Origin: Nitrosospira multiformis
GTDB lineage: Bacteria; Pseudomonadota; Gammaproteobacteria; Burkholderiales; Nitrosomonadaceae
DNA: 64,000 nucleotides
Direction: 5' to 3'
Assembly (NCBI GenBank): GCA_017306155.1
Contig: JAFKJB010000014.1
Location: 51,257 to 115,256, forward strand
The notes beneath the pieces are model-generated. The model searched no databases and had not been told where the DNA came from. It saw nothing but the letters and a program-made list of their open reading frames with translations. Shown piece by piece: positions 34,886-46,579 of this stretch; position 1 is the stretch's first letter, and every line of letters begins with the position of its first letter. The translations under genes were made by a program, and so were the position numbers.

Positions 34886-35215
34886 CTAAAATTTTATGCG
34901 GGAAGTGATTGTCTCGTATATCTTCGAACTGAATACGGTCGCCTGGTGGATAATCTCCCGTTCGGACGGGTCCTTGATCTTTCCCGTCTTCGTCAGCTTT
35001 TCACCGACTCTGTAGCCGTTCGCCCACGCCGCATCGCAAATGGGATCACCAAAAACATGCTTCTTTTCGGCAATATGCGCGGCTAATCCACTCAGGAATT
35101 TGTCGTTCGTGCCGGAAAAATAACCTCCTATCGTACACAGCTTGTAATCCTCTTCGGTGGCGGTAGCGGTGCCGGAAAAAATCAAGAGAAACAATAACAA
35201 AAACAGGTTTTTCAT
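34886..35215 (-). CDS. small secreted protein of unknown function
   Basis: The start at 35215 has AAGGAG 6-7 bases upstream and gives a clean signal peptide (MKNLFLLLFLLIFSGTATA). The 109-residue product has two Cys (CTIGG, ICDAAW) that could form a disulfide. It ends KIYETITSRIKF. The fragment WANGYRVGEKLTKTGKIKDP resembles small Rap1a/Tai-like periplasmic proteins only loosely. It stands alone. Confidence 0.6.
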   Translation of the reverse strand: MKNLFLLLFLLIFSGTATATEEDYKLCTIGGYFSGTNDKFLSGLAAHIAEKKHVFGDPICDAAWANGYRVGEKLTKTGKIKDPSEREIIHQATVFSSKIYETITSRIKF

Positions 35216-35562
35216 GCTGCTCCTTAGATTCGGATTGATGACTTTTCGTTCAGCGGGATCTGCATGGGATGAAGATCGACCGGGATGGATGAAATATTGT
35301 TTCTCTTCCTGGTGTCCCGGCAACTTCAAAACGGACAACTGCAAAATGGAAGTACGAAGGTGCATCTATTATAGTACTGCTGTTCCGGTATGCAATACAG
35401 ATGGCCTTCAACCGATTCATGGAGATGGATTCTTGCCTGTAATGGCTGCCGGCAACAATCAGGGGCACAATCGGAAGCACAAGGAAATCTTCGACTGGAC
35501 CATCCGCTTTTTTTATTGCTATATTTAAAACGTGCCGAGGGCAGCAATTCGCTCATTCCGAG
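35216..35562. other. intergenic region between two divergent genes
   Basis: No gene recognised. It holds the start regions of the secreted protein (minus) and of the hydrolase (plus). Short frames on both strands have no ribosome site. Confidence 0.4.
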
Positions 35563-36642
35563 ATGGCAAGGATTATAAGACCTGATGTGAAAACACTCCC
35601 TTCCTCCCTATCCATTCAGCCAGCAAGACCCTATGTCGCCCCGATGTGGCTGCGGGGTGGCCATGCCCAAACCATCTATCCCTATTTTCTTGCCCGCCCT
35701 TCGATTCCCTACCGGCGCGAGCGCTGGGAACTGGACGACGGGGATTTCATCGATATCGACTGGCTGGAGGGCACGAGGGATGCACCCCTGGTAGTGCTGT
35801 TCCATGGCCTCGAAGGAAGCTCGAACAGCCACTATGTCGTGAGCACCATGACCCTGTTTCGTGAGATAGGCTGGCGCGCGGCGGTAGTACATTTTCGGGG
35901 CTGCTCCGGTTCACCGAATCGGCTGCCACGCGCCTATCATGCGGGCGATTCGGCCGAGATCCACTGGGTACTGGAACGCATCAACATCAGAGAAAGGCAG
36001 CCCGGCATGCAGCGCTCTCCGGTTTATGCGGTCGGGGTATCGCTGGGAGGCAATGCATTGTTGAAATGGCTGGGTGAGCAAGGCAGGCAGGCGTGCCGGC
36101 TGGTGGATGGAGTAGTGGCCGTTTCCGTGCCCCTCGATCTTGCCGCAGCGGGGAATGCTCTCGCCTCCGGCTTCAATCTGCTCTATACGCGCCACTTTCT
36201 CGATACGCTCAAGCGCAAGGCGGTCGGGAAACTTGACCTCTTTCCGGATTTGTTCGATCCAGCCGCAGTGGGCGCCTGTACTACACTGTATGAGTTCGAT
36301 AATCTCGTAACCGCGCCGCTCCATGGTTTTCGCAATGCGGAGGACTACTGGAATCAATCGAGCAGCAAACCCTGGCTCAAGTACATTGAAGTGCCCACCC
36401 TCGTTGTAAATGCAATCAACGACCCGTTCATGCCGCCGCACGCCTTGCCCATCTCTGCGGATACTTCTTCCATGGTCGTCCTGGAATATCCGGACGAAGG
36501 GGGGCATGTAGGTTTTCTCGATTCCCCGTTTCCCGGCAGGCTGACTTGGCTGCCGGAAAGAATCGTCAGCTTTTTTGGCAAGCAAGGGAACCGGGTCGTG
36601 CTGCAAGCCAGCGACGCAATGCCGGCAACCCAGGCTTCCTGA
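35563..36642 (+). CDS. YheT-type alpha/beta hydrolase
   Basis: This cytosolic hydrolase of the AB_hydrolase YheT/ABHD1-3 group acts on an unknown ester substrate. The family opening APMWLRGGHAQTIYPYF is near residue 27. The nucleophile is Ser in VGVSLGGNALLKWLG, Asp lies in NAINDPFMPP and His in EGGHVGFLD. The 359-residue length is slightly above average because of a 25-residue N-terminal extension. It is the first core gene right of the accessory region. Confidence 0.9.
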   Translation: MARIIRPDVKTLPSSLSIQPARPYVAPMWLRGGHAQTIYPYFLARPSIPYRRERWELDDGDFIDIDWLEGTRDAPLVVLFHGLEGSSNSHYVVSTMTLFREIGWRAAVVHFRGCSGSPNRLPRAYHAGDSAEIHWVLERINIRERQPGMQRSPVYAVGVSLGGNALLKWLGEQGRQACRLVDGVVAVSVPLDLAAAGNALASGFNLLYTRHFLDTLKRKAVGKLDLFPDLFDPAAVGACTTLYEFDNLVTAPLHGFRNAEDYWNQSSSKPWLKYIEVPTLVVNAINDPFMPPHALPISADTSSMVVLEYPDEGGHVGFLDSPFPGRLTWLPERIVSFFGKQGNRVVLQASDAMPATQAS

Positions 36643-36874
36643 CCCCGATTTGCGTCGCGGCTTTTCGTCGCACTTTCCAGACTTCTCCATTAAAAAATAC
36701 TGCCGTGCTGGCGCCGGATTCAGAGTCCGGAATGGCATCCGATCAGAAGCGGTTCGCCTCAGCAGGGACCTTAATGCGGTCAACTGGTGTAAAATGCCCC
36801 ATGTAATTTAGTTGGCTTCCCGCAAGCCGGCTTGCTGCCACAATCCCTAACCTTTCACCGCATCAGTCCTCCAA

Positions 36875-39800
36875 GTGCCTGTTCCGACAACGTTTATTCA
36901 TTTAAGGTTGCACAGTGAGTATTCCGTAGTGGACGGCATCGTGCGCATAGACGAGGCGGTAGCCAAAGCCGTTGCCGAGGGAATGCCAGCGCTGGCGCTG
37001 ACCGATCTCTCTAACCTGTTCGGCCTCATCAAGTTTTACCAGGAGGCGCGCCATCAAGGAATAAAGCCGATCATCGGCTGCGATGTGTGGATCAGCAACG
37101 ACCTCGACCGGGACAAATCCTCCCGAATGCTGCTGCTTTGTCAATCCTATCCCGGCTATCTCGCGCTGTGCCGCCTGCTATCGCGCGCCTACCGGGAAAA
37201 TCAATACCGGGGACGGGCGGAAATCAGAAAATCCTGGTTAAGCGACGGCGGTTTCGGGACGGAAGGCTTGATTGCTCTTTCAGGCGCCAGTCTGGGCGAC
37301 ATAGGACTGGCGCTTACACACAATGACTTCGATCAGGCGCGTACCCTTGCACACGAGTGGACGGAACTCTTCCCCGGCCGCTTTTATATCGAAGTGCAGC
37401 GGGCAGGGCACGCCAACGCCGAAGCGCTGGTGCAGCGTTCCCTTGCTCTGGCGGCATCCTTGCGCATCCCGGTGGTGGCAACCCACCCGGTGCAATACCT
37501 GAATCCGGAAGACTACCGCGCGCACGAGGCGCGAGTCTGCATTTCGCAGGGCTACGTGCTGGGTGACCGCCGCCGGCCAAAGCATTGCACCGAGGAACAA
37601 TATTTCAAAACCCCGGCGGAAATGGCCGCCTTATTTGCAGACATACCTTCGGCGCTTGCCAATACCGTGGAAGTTGCCAGGCGCTGCAATCTTGCCCTGG
37701 AACTGGGAGTCAATCGTCTTCCCCAGTTTCCGACGCCGAATAACGAAAGCCTGGAACTGTACCTGCGCAACCAGGCCAGCGCAGGTCTGGAAAAGCGCAT
37801 GTGGGCGCTTTTTCCTGATCCCGATCGACGCGCCGCACAGATGCCGAGGTATCGCGCCCGGCTGGATTTCGAAGCCGATACCATCGTGCAAATGGGCTTT
37901 GCCGGATATTTTCTGATCGTGGCTGATTTTATCAACTGGGCCAAGCAGAATGACGTGCCGGTCGGGCCGGGGCGGGGTTCCGGAGCGGGTTCGCTGGTGG
38001 CTTATTCCCTCGGCATTACCGACCTGGACCCGCTCCGCTATGATCTGTTGTTCGAACGCTTTCTCAATCCAGAACGCGTCTCCATGCCCGATTTCGATAT
38101 CGACTTCTGCCAGGACGGGCGCGAACATGTCATCGAATATGTGAAACAGAAATACGGGGTCGAGAGTGTTTCACAGATCGCCACTTTCGGCACCATGGCG
38201 GCCAAGGCAGTGGTAAGGGATGTAGGCAGGGTGCTGGATCTGCCGTATAACTTTGTTGATCAACTGGCAAAGCTGGTTCCCTTCGAACTGGGCATGACCC
38301 TGAAAAAAGCGCGGAAGGAAGAGCCGCAATTGAATCAACGCGCAGAAGCGGAGGAGGAGGTCCGCAATCTGCTCGAACTGGCCGAACGGCTGGAGGGACT
38401 GACGCGCAATGTGGGCATGCACGCAGGAGGCGTGCTGATTGCCGCGGGAAAGATTACCGATTTCTGTCCTGTATATTGCGCGGACGGGGGGGAATCGGTC
38501 GTAAGCCAGCTTGATAAAGATGATGTGGAGAAAATCGGTCTGGTGAAGTTCGATTTTCTGGGATTGAGGACGTTAACCATACTCGACTGGAGCGTACGGT
38601 ATATCAGGCAGCGCGAGTCGGGCAAGACAGAGAATGGTTCCGGAACCCAACCGTTTTCGCTTGAGAATCTTCCGCTGGATGACCCTGGCACCTACGGGCT
38701 GATGCGGCAAGGTAACGCGGTGGGAATCTTCCAGTTCGAATCGCGCGGCATGAAGGACCTCTTGCAGAAAGCCAGGCCGGACCGGTTCGAAGATATCATC
38801 GCGCTGGTAGCCCTGTATCGTCCCGGGCCGATGTCACTGATCCCGGAGTTTATCGAACGCAAGCATGGCAAGCGGGTGGTGGAATATCTCGATCCGCGCC
38901 TGAAACCGATACTCGAACCTACCTACGGCATCATGGTTTACCAGGAACAGGTGATGCAGATCGCGCAGGTGATAGGCGGATACAGCCTCGGGAGCGCCGA
39001 TCTGCTGCGCCGTGCGATGGGCAAGAAAAAGCCCGAGGAAATGGCTTTGCAGCGCGATATCTTCGTGTCCGGCGCAGTGAAGAATGGGCTGGAAGAGAAC
39101 GGCGCTGCCGAATTGTTCGACCTGATGGAAAAATTCGCTGGCTACGGATTCAATAAATCCCACGCAGCCGCGTATGCCTTGATAGCCTTCCAGACCGCCT
39201 ACCTGAAGGCGCATCATCCCTCTGAATTCATGGCGGCCACCCTGTCTGCCGACATGGATGATACGGACAAGGTACACATATTTTTTGAGGATAGCATTGC
39301 CAATGGATTGGTTATCCTGCCTCCTGATATCAACCTGTCCGGTTATCGCTTTGTCCCGGTAGACGGGAAAACCATACGGTACGGCCTGGGGGCAGTAAAA
39401 GGAACAGGAGAATCGGCAATAGCGGCTATCATCCAGGCGCGCGGTAAGGGAGGCCCTTTCAGCGACTTGTTCGATTTCTGTCATCGGGTAGACAAACGCA
39501 TCGTTAACCGGCGCGTGGTGGAATCCCTTATACGCGCGGGCGCATTCGACGCCATCGACAGCCATCGCGCAGCCTTGCTGGCATCGGTTGGAATCGCCCT
39601 CGAATCGGCGGAACAGGCAGAACGCTCGATCAACCAGGTAAGCCTGTTTGGAGAGGGAACGGATGTCATCGAGCGCCCGGCCCTGGTCAAGGTGCCCCTA
39701 TGGCCGGAAAAAGAAACCCTGAAAAATGAAAAACTGGCTCTCGGGCTCTATTTGAGCGGCCATCCCTTCAACGCCTACAGGGAAGAATTGAATCATTTCG

Positions 39801-40399
39801 TGCGCACCCGGCTGGATCGGCTGGTGCCTCAGCGGGAACCGCAACTCCTCGCAGGCATCGTATATGCAATACGAATACAGATGACCCGGCGCGGCAGAAT
39901 GGGCGTGATCGTGCTGGATGATGGAAGCGGCCAGGTAGAACTCGTTGCGTATAGCGAGCTGTTCGAGTCTGCCCGCAGCTGGTTGAAGGAAGATCAGCTT
40001 GTGATTGCGGAAGCGAAAGTCAGCAACAGGATGGGCGATGATGAGTATGGAAACGGACTGCGGATAACCGCCGATGTGCTGTATGATCTGGATAGCGCCC
40101 GTTCCCGTTACGCCAGGCGAGTGGAGGTGCATTGCAATGGATCCTCCAGCGCTACCAGATTGAGAGAACTGCTTGCGCCCTGCCGGATCGATGCCAGCGG
40201 CATCGGCACAAAAAAAGGATCTGCCAGTCATTCGAGCGACGCCGACGCGGAAGGTTGTCCTGTGCGGATCGTGTACCGGAACCAGAATGCCGGCTGTGAA
40301 CTCGAACTGGGCGATGCCTGGCGTATTCGCCTGCGCGAGTCGGCGCTGCAATCCCTGGCCGCGCATTTCAAGACGGAAAATGTCAGAATCATCTACTGA
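36875..40399 (+). CDS. dnaE: DNA polymerase III alpha subunit
   Basis: This is the replicative polymerase. The N-terminal PHP domain starts FIHLRLHSEYSVVDGIV. The polymerase catalytic Asp residues lie in SMPDFDIDFCQDGREHV, with GPGRGSGAGSLVAYSLGITD before them. The helix-hairpin-helix and OB parts follow. At 1174 residues it is normal. The start is GTG at 36875, aligned with the family opening. Confidence 0.98.
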   Translation: MPVPTTFIHLRLHSEYSVVDGIVRIDEAVAKAVAEGMPALALTDLSNLFGLIKFYQEARHQGIKPIIGCDVWISNDLDRDKSSRMLLLCQSYPGYLALCRLLSRAYRENQYRGRAEIRKSWLSDGGFGTEGLIALSGASLGDIGLALTHNDFDQARTLAHEWTELFPGRFYIEVQRAGHANAEALVQRSLALAASLRIPVVATHPVQYLNPEDYRAHEARVCISQGYVLGDRRRPKHCTEEQYFKTPAEMAALFADIPSALANTVEVARRCNLALELGVNRLPQFPTPNNESLELYLRNQASAGLEKRMWALFPDPDRRAAQMPRYRARLDFEADTIVQMGFAGYFLIVADFINWAKQNDVPVGPGRGSGAGSLVAYSLGITDLDPLRYDLLFERFLNPERVSMPDFDIDFCQDGREHVIEYVKQKYGVESVSQIATFGTMAAKAVVRDVGRVLDLPYNFVDQLAKLVPFELGMTLKKARKEEPQLNQRAEAEEEVRNLLELAERLEGLTRNVGMHAGGVLIAAGKITDFCPVYCADGGESVVSQLDKDDVEKIGLVKFDFLGLRTLTILDWSVRYIRQRESGKTENGSGTQPFSLENLPLDDPGTYGLMRQGNAVGIFQFESRGMKDLLQKARPDRFEDIIALVALYRPGPMSLIPEFIERKHGKRVVEYLDPRLKPILEPTYGIMVYQEQVMQIAQVIGGYSLGSADLLRRAMGKKKPEEMALQRDIFVSGAVKNGLEENGAAELFDLMEKFAGYGFNKSHAAAYALIAFQTAYLKAHHPSEFMAATLSADMDDTDKVHIFFEDSIANGLVILPPDINLSGYRFVPVDGKTIRYGLGAVKGTGESAIAAIIQARGKGGPFSDLFDFCHRVDKRIVNRRVVESLIRAGAFDAIDSHRAALLASVGIALESAEQAERSINQVSLFGEGTDVIERPALVKVPLWPEKETLKNEKLALGLYLSGHPFNAYREELNHFVRTRLDRLVPQREPQLLAGIVYAIRIQMTRRGRMGVIVLDDGSGQVELVAYSELFESARSWLKEDQLVIAEAKVSNRMGDDEYGNGLRITADVLYDLDSARSRYARRVEVHCNGSSSATRLRELLAPCRIDASGIGTKKGSASHSSDADAEGCPVRIVYRNQNAGCELELGDAWRIRLRESALQSLAAHFKTENVRIIY

Positions 40400-40459
40400 T
40401 GATCCATACCGGACTATCTCTGGAGAAGATTCGAATGGGAAGCATTCTTGACCCCAGGG

Positions 40460-41284
40460 ATGAGTAGTTCTACTATGCTCACGCACACCCTCAACTATCG
40501 TTCCACCCTCACGGACCAGTTGCCCGGAGTGGTGGTAAAAGGCAGAAAATTGGAACCGAACACATCAACCGTTGAATCTGGATTGAAAAAAGTAAGAGCC
40601 CATATCGCAGAAATCGCAGAGAAAGCAGGCCGGCATGCCGGGGAAATCACGCTTTTGGCCGCGAGCAAAACCAATCCCGCAGAGCGGTTGCGGGAAGCGT
40701 TTGCCGCGGGACAAACCATTTTCGGCGAAAATTATTTGCAGGAAGCGCTGGTAAAAATCGATGCGCTGAACGATTTACCGATCGAGTGGCATTTCATCGG
40801 CCCTATACAGAGCAACAAGACCCGGCGCATCGCAGAGAATTTTGCATGGGTGCACAGTGTAGATCGCAAGAAAATCGCCGAGCGTTTGTCGAAGGACAGG
40901 CCCGCCTCGCTTCCCCCGCTTCAGATATGTTTGCAGGTCAATGTAAGCGGGGAAGACAGCAAAAGCGGTGTAGCACCGGAAGAAGTAGCCGATCTGGCAG
41001 CGCATGTTGTCGAATTGCCGCGGTTGAGGTTGCGGGGGGTAATGGCAATCCCGGAGCTGACCAAGTTCACCGCGTTGCAGCGCGGCCAGTTCCGGATGCT
41101 GAAAGAAGCCTACGACCAGCTCAAGCAGAGCGGGCATGATGTGGATACCATCTCGATGGGGATGTCGGAAGACCTCGAACTCGCCATTCAGGAAGGAGCA
41201 ACGATGGTGCGGGTCGGTACGGCCATTTTTGGACCGAGGCGCTACCCTATCCCGGAGGAGCTTGTCCGGCAGGCACAGCCCTGA
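40460..41284 (+). CDS. yggS: pyridoxal phosphate homeostasis protein (YggS/PROSC)
   Basis: This PLP-binding barrel protein keeps vitamin B6 pools in balance. The PLP Lys is in LLAASKTNP. Other motifs are FGENYLQEAL, WHFIGPIQSNKTR and SMGMSEDLELAIQEGATMVR, followed by GTAIFGPR. The family normally begins near VESGLKKVRAHI, so the N-terminus is about 35 residues longer than usual with the start chosen (ATG 40460; TTG 40448 is also open). A later start is possible. Confidence 0.93.
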   Translation: MSSSTMLTHTLNYRSTLTDQLPGVVVKGRKLEPNTSTVESGLKKVRAHIAEIAEKAGRHAGEITLLAASKTNPAERLREAFAAGQTIFGENYLQEALVKIDALNDLPIEWHFIGPIQSNKTRRIAENFAWVHSVDRKKIAERLSKDRPASLPPLQICLQVNVSGEDSKSGVAPEEVADLAAHVVELPRLRLRGVMAIPELTKFTALQRGQFRMLKEAYDQLKQSGHDVDTISMGMSEDLELAIQEGATMVRVGTAIFGPRRYPIPEELVRQAQP

Positions 41285-41309
41285 ACAAATCTTTTCCGTT
41301 CGACATCGG

Positions 41310-42614
<1,305 letters not shown>

Positions 42615-42677
42615 CGTGCTTGCGATGAAAAAAGAGAAAAACTTCTATCAGGAGGGGGTGGCTTGCAAAAAGTGCTT

Positions 42678-43988
42678 TTACTTTCCACTCGCGTCCGGAA
42701 GGCCTACCACCACCGTTACCATGCCGGATGGGTTGATGCGTCCCTGGAAAGCCTGGGTTACCTGGGAGAGGGTTACCTTCGATACCGCCTTTACGTAATC
42801 ATTCAGGTAAGTCAGGGGCAGATCGTAAAAACCGATCATGGCGAGGTACCCGAGTATCTTCTTGTTACTGTCGATGCGCAGCGGGAAGCTGCCGATGATA
42901 TTTTTTTTGGCTTCGATCAATTCTTTTTCCGTTGGTCCTCCGGCAATAAAATCAGCCAGGACTTTCCGGGTTATGGAAAGCGCCTCTTCGGACTGTTCTT
43001 TCTGGGTTTGCAATGCTATCTCGAAGGGTCCTTCTTCCTTCAGGGGGGTAAACGAGCTGTGAACACTGTAGGCCAGCCCGCGTTTCTGGCGGATTTCCTC
43101 CATCAGGCGCGAAGTGAATCCGCCTCCGCCAAGGATGTGATTCCCCACGATGAGAGGAAAATAATCGGGATCGTCGCGCTTGAGCCCGGGATAGGCGAGC
43201 TGGATATGACTCTGGGTAGCCGGATGGGCGATCCGCTGCGTGTCCGAGGCGGGGGGCGTCACTTCCGGAATGCTTTGTCCCCGTCTCTCGCGTGACAGAT
43301 CCCTCGTCAGGGATTCGGCAATCGCTGCGGCTTCGTCACGGCTTACGTCTCCCATGATGGACACGACCGCGTCTCCCGCCGTATAGCGAAACCGGTGAAA
43401 ATCGACCAGATCCTGACGCCCCAGTTTACTCACGCTCTCGACCTCACCCGAACCTCTCAATCCATAAGGATGGGTACCGTAGAGCATTTTCATCAGCGAG
43501 CGGTCGGCAATATTGCCGGGTTTGGTATCCGCTTCCTTGAGCCCTGCAATGACACGCGCTTTTTCCCGCTCCAGGACATATTCAGGAAACTCCGGGTGCT
43601 GGATGACCTTGCCGAACAATTCCAGTGCGCGGCTGCGCTCGCGCGCGCTGCTCAATGTTCTGAGCGTAATCCCCGCCCGATCCTGATCGAAATGGGCGCC
43701 GACCTGCGCGCCGACATCCGCGAAACCCTTGGTGATCTGGTCTTCGGTTAATCCGCCCGCCCCCAGGTTCACGAGATGCAGGGCCATTGCCGCGCGGCCT
43801 GATTTATCAGGTGTGTCGGTGCTACTACCCGCACTGAAATCCACACTCACATCGAGAATAGGCAAGTCGCGGCTTTCGATAAAATAAACGCGAGCCCCCG
43901 AGGCCGCCTGCCAGTGCTGGATTGGCAAAGTGGCGTACGCCCATTGGGAATAAAAACCCAGCAGAAGGAAAAACAGGTGACGGAGCAT
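42678..43988 (-). CDS. M16 peptidase-like subunit lacking the zinc motif
   Basis: This periplasmic protein has a signal peptide (MLRHLFFLLLGFYSQWAYA). Where M16 peptidases have HxxEH, this one reads ALHLVNLG, so it cannot bind catalytic zinc. The C-terminal M16 half contains GGGFTSRLMEEIRQKRGLAYSV, the substrate-contact region. With the catalytic partner just upstream (17 bases) it probably forms a heterodimer, as in mitochondrial processing peptidase and the SPH2681/2682 type. Confidence 0.92.
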   Translation of the reverse strand: MLRHLFFLLLGFYSQWAYATLPIQHWQAASGARVYFIESRDLPILDVSVDFSAGSSTDTPDKSGRAAMALHLVNLGAGGLTEDQITKGFADVGAQVGAHFDQDRAGITLRTLSSARERSRALELFGKVIQHPEFPEYVLEREKARVIAGLKEADTKPGNIADRSLMKMLYGTHPYGLRGSGEVESVSKLGRQDLVDFHRFRYTAGDAVVSIMGDVSRDEAAAIAESLTRDLSRERRGQSIPEVTPPASDTQRIAHPATQSHIQLAYPGLKRDDPDYFPLIVGNHILGGGGFTSRLMEEIRQKRGLAYSVHSSFTPLKEEGPFEIALQTQKEQSEEALSITRKVLADFIAGGPTEKELIEAKKNIIGSFPLRIDSNKKILGYLAMIGFYDLPLTYLNDYVKAVSKVTLSQVTQAFQGRINPSGMVTVVVGLPDASGK

Positions 43989-44004
43989 CTCTCAACCTCG
44001 CCGC

Positions 44005-45426
44005 TTAATGCCGCAATCCCGCCGGTACTGCCGCGGGTGCTTTTTGTTCCAGGGGCTGCGGATCGAGTACCGCAATCGTCAGATTATCGTCCTTCAGGTA
44101 TTTTTTCGCCACATCGCGCACCTGTTCAGGAGTAACCGCCTGCAATTTACGCAATATGATGTCTACATCCCGGTATGACAAGCCTATGCTTTCGAGCTGG
44201 CCGATCTGCATTGCCTGGAAAAACATGGAATCGAGCTGAAAAACGTGTCCCGCTACCACCTGCGCCTTGACACGCGCCAGTTCCTCCTCGGTCACGCCCT
44301 CACGTACGAGCCTTTCGATCTCGGCGCGCAGCGCTGCTTCCACGTCAGCCCCCGTTTTGCCTTCGCTCGGCGTGCCATCGAGATAAAATATCGCAGGACC
44401 CCGCGCGGTGGAATCATAGCTGGCCCCTGCCGTGCTGGCCACGCGCTGCTCGCGCACCAGCACTTTATTGAGTCGCGCTGATTCGTTCCCGTCCAGCACG
44501 CCCGCCAGCATTTCAAGTGCGTACGGTTCCCAGTCCTTTTCCGGCTTGCGCAGCGATGGAGCATGATAGGCCATTGCAATGTAGGGCAACTGCGCAGGCG
44601 CCTTCACTGTCAGCCGTTTGATGCCGAGCTGCTGCGGCTCGATCTGCGGCTTGCGCTGATCCAGGGTCAGCATGGACTTCGCTTTTTTTATCTGTCCGTA
44701 GTATTTTCGCGCCAGATCGAAGACCTGCCTGGGGATTACATCCCCGACCACCACAAGCACAGCATTATTGGGGGCGTACCAGTGTTCATACCATTGCCTG
44801 GCGTCCTCCGCAGTCATATTCTGCAGATCGTTCATCCAGCCTATCACCGGATGCCGGTAAGGGTGCGACTGATAGGAGGTCGCCATAAGTGTCTCATGCA
44901 CCAGGGAGCGCGCCTGATCATCCGTACGTAACCGTCGTTCTTCCATCACGACTTTGATTTCCTTGGAAAACTCCTCTTCTGTCAGCACAAGGTTGCGCAT
45001 CCGGTCCGACTCCAGTTCCATCGCCAGCGGCAGTCGGGACTTATGCAATTGCTGAAAATAGGCCGTATAATCCTGTCCAGTGAAAGCGTTTTCACGCCCC
45101 CCCGCCGCTGCGATAAGGCGGGAAAACTCGCCGCCCGGTACTTTCTTCGTGCCCTTGAACATCATGTGCTCAAGCACGTGGGCGACCCCGGTCTTGCCGT
45201 TTACCTCGTCGATGCTCCCCGCCTTGTACCAGATTTGCGAGATGACGACCGGGGAACGGTGATCTTCCTTGACAATAAGCCTCAAGCCATTACCGAGAGT
45301 GAATTCATGCGTGCTGCTGGCAAGAGCGGCGGGGGAGAACAGCGAAACGAGAATTATGCAAGCAGCCCAGAGGCTGGCCGGTAAAAAGCGGCAAGGCGGC
45401 AAAAAATGAAAATACGGATAAGTCAT
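44005..45426 (-). CDS. M16 zinc peptidase, catalytic subunit
   Basis: This exported pitrilysin-type peptidase has a signal sequence in the first 36 residues (IILVSLFSPAALA). The zinc motif is HVLEHMMFKGT, and the downstream Glu lies in EEFSKEIKVVMEERR. A PQQ-linked or peptide-clearing function cannot be told from sequence. Expression with the inactive subunit is likely. Confidence 0.93.
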   Translation of the reverse strand: MTYPYFHFLPPCRFLPASLWAACIILVSLFSPAALASSTHEFTLGNGLRLIVKEDHRSPVVISQIWYKAGSIDEVNGKTGVAHVLEHMMFKGTKKVPGGEFSRLIAAAGGRENAFTGQDYTAYFQQLHKSRLPLAMELESDRMRNLVLTEEEFSKEIKVVMEERRLRTDDQARSLVHETLMATSYQSHPYRHPVIGWMNDLQNMTAEDARQWYEHWYAPNNAVLVVVGDVIPRQVFDLARKYYGQIKKAKSMLTLDQRKPQIEPQQLGIKRLTVKAPAQLPYIAMAYHAPSLRKPEKDWEPYALEMLAGVLDGNESARLNKVLVREQRVASTAGASYDSTARGPAIFYLDGTPSEGKTGADVEAALRAEIERLVREGVTEEELARVKAQVVAGHVFQLDSMFFQAMQIGQLESIGLSYRDVDIILRKLQAVTPEQVRDVAKKYLKDDNLTIAVLDPQPLEQKAPAAVPAGLRH

Positions 45427-45530
45427 CTTCTTTTTTAATTAATACCTGAATCCGGATAAACAGAATAAAATCCGGAATAAGATTTGCGTGAGATTTACAT
45501 CGAACTCTCGAATACTGACAGCCTACCAGA

Positions 45531-46517
45531 ATGGCAAGTTTCTTCAAATCCAAAAATGATTCCACGACGAGCGAACCCGCGAATTCGAACTGGGGGGCAA
45601 GGGTCAGGCACGGCCTGTCCCGCACGCGCGACAATCTGGGCAAGCGCCTTTCGGGTCTCTTCGGTGGCGGAGCGATCGATGAAGACCTCTACGAGGAGAT
45701 GGAAACCATATTGCTCACTGCGGATGCGGGGGTCAGTGCCACCACCTGGCTGCTGGAGGAGTTGCGCAGAAAAGTCAAACGTAACGGCCTGACGGATGCG
45801 TCGCAGCTCAAAGATGCGTTGCAGGAAGCGCTGGTCGATCTGCTGGAGCCGCTTGCGCAACCCCTCGATACCAGCGCTCACCAGCCTTTTATCATTATGC
45901 TGGCCGGGGTGAACGGCGCTGGAAAAACCACTTCCATCGGAAAACTCGCGCATTATTATCAACTGCAGGGCAAGTCCGTGCTGCTCGCGGCAGGTGATAC
46001 CTTCCGTGCCGCAGCGCGCGAGCAACTGATGGCATGGGGGGAACGCAATCGTGTTGCGGTGATCGCACAGGAAAGCAACGGTCACCAAAGAGGGGATCCG
46101 GCGGCGATCATATTCGATGCCGTCAATGCGGCGAAAGCGCGCGGCATCGATATCGTACTGGCGGACACTGCCGGAAGGCTGGCAACACAACTGCACCTCA
46201 TGGAGGAAATAAAAAAAGTGAAGCGCGTTATTGCCAAAACCGAGGCAGGCGCGCCTCATGAAACGTTACTGGTCCTGGATGCGAATACCGGGCAGAATGC
46301 AGTCAATCAGGTACAGGCATTTGATGATGCCCTTGGCCTGACAGGTCTCATTGTCACCAAGCTGGACGGAACCGCAAAAGGCGGCGTGCTTGCCGCCATT
46401 GCCCGCCAGCGCCAGCAAAAAGTCCCGTTGCCGGTCCGGTTTATCGGTGTAGGTGAGGGTCTGGACGATTTGAGGCCTTTCGTCGCGAGCGAATTTGTCG
46501 GGGCGTTGTTTGATTGA
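45531..46517 (+). CDS. ftsY: signal recognition particle receptor FtsY
   Basis: This SRP GTPase at the inner membrane receives ribosome-nascent chain complexes. GTP motifs are AGVNGAGKTTSIGKLAHYY (G1), ILVLADTAGRLATQLHL-type G3 (residues about 205-220) and TKLDGTAKGG (G4). The acidic N-terminal A domain is short, and the total is 328 residues. It leads the conserved ftsY-ftsE-ftsX-rpoH block and is divergent from the M16 pair. Confidence 0.97.
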   Translation: MASFFKSKNDSTTSEPANSNWGARVRHGLSRTRDNLGKRLSGLFGGGAIDEDLYEEMETILLTADAGVSATTWLLEELRRKVKRNGLTDASQLKDALQEALVDLLEPLAQPLDTSAHQPFIIMLAGVNGAGKTTSIGKLAHYYQLQGKSVLLAAGDTFRAAAREQLMAWGERNRVAVIAQESNGHQRGDPAAIIFDAVNAAKARGIDIVLADTAGRLATQLHLMEEIKKVKRVIAKTEAGAPHETLLVLDANTGQNAVNQVQAFDDALGLTGLIVTKLDGTAKGGVLAAIARQRQQKVPLPVRFIGVGEGLDDLRPFVASEFVGALFD

Positions 46518-46579
46518 GGGAATATACGAAAAGGATGGAGTTGAGATGGAATTGACCAGGCCAGCTCATAGTGCAATAA

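Noticed and set aside
34452-35086. Two plus-strand frames of 114 and 141 codons
   Set aside because: They run through the decayed duplicate and antisense to the small secreted protein, without ribosome sites.
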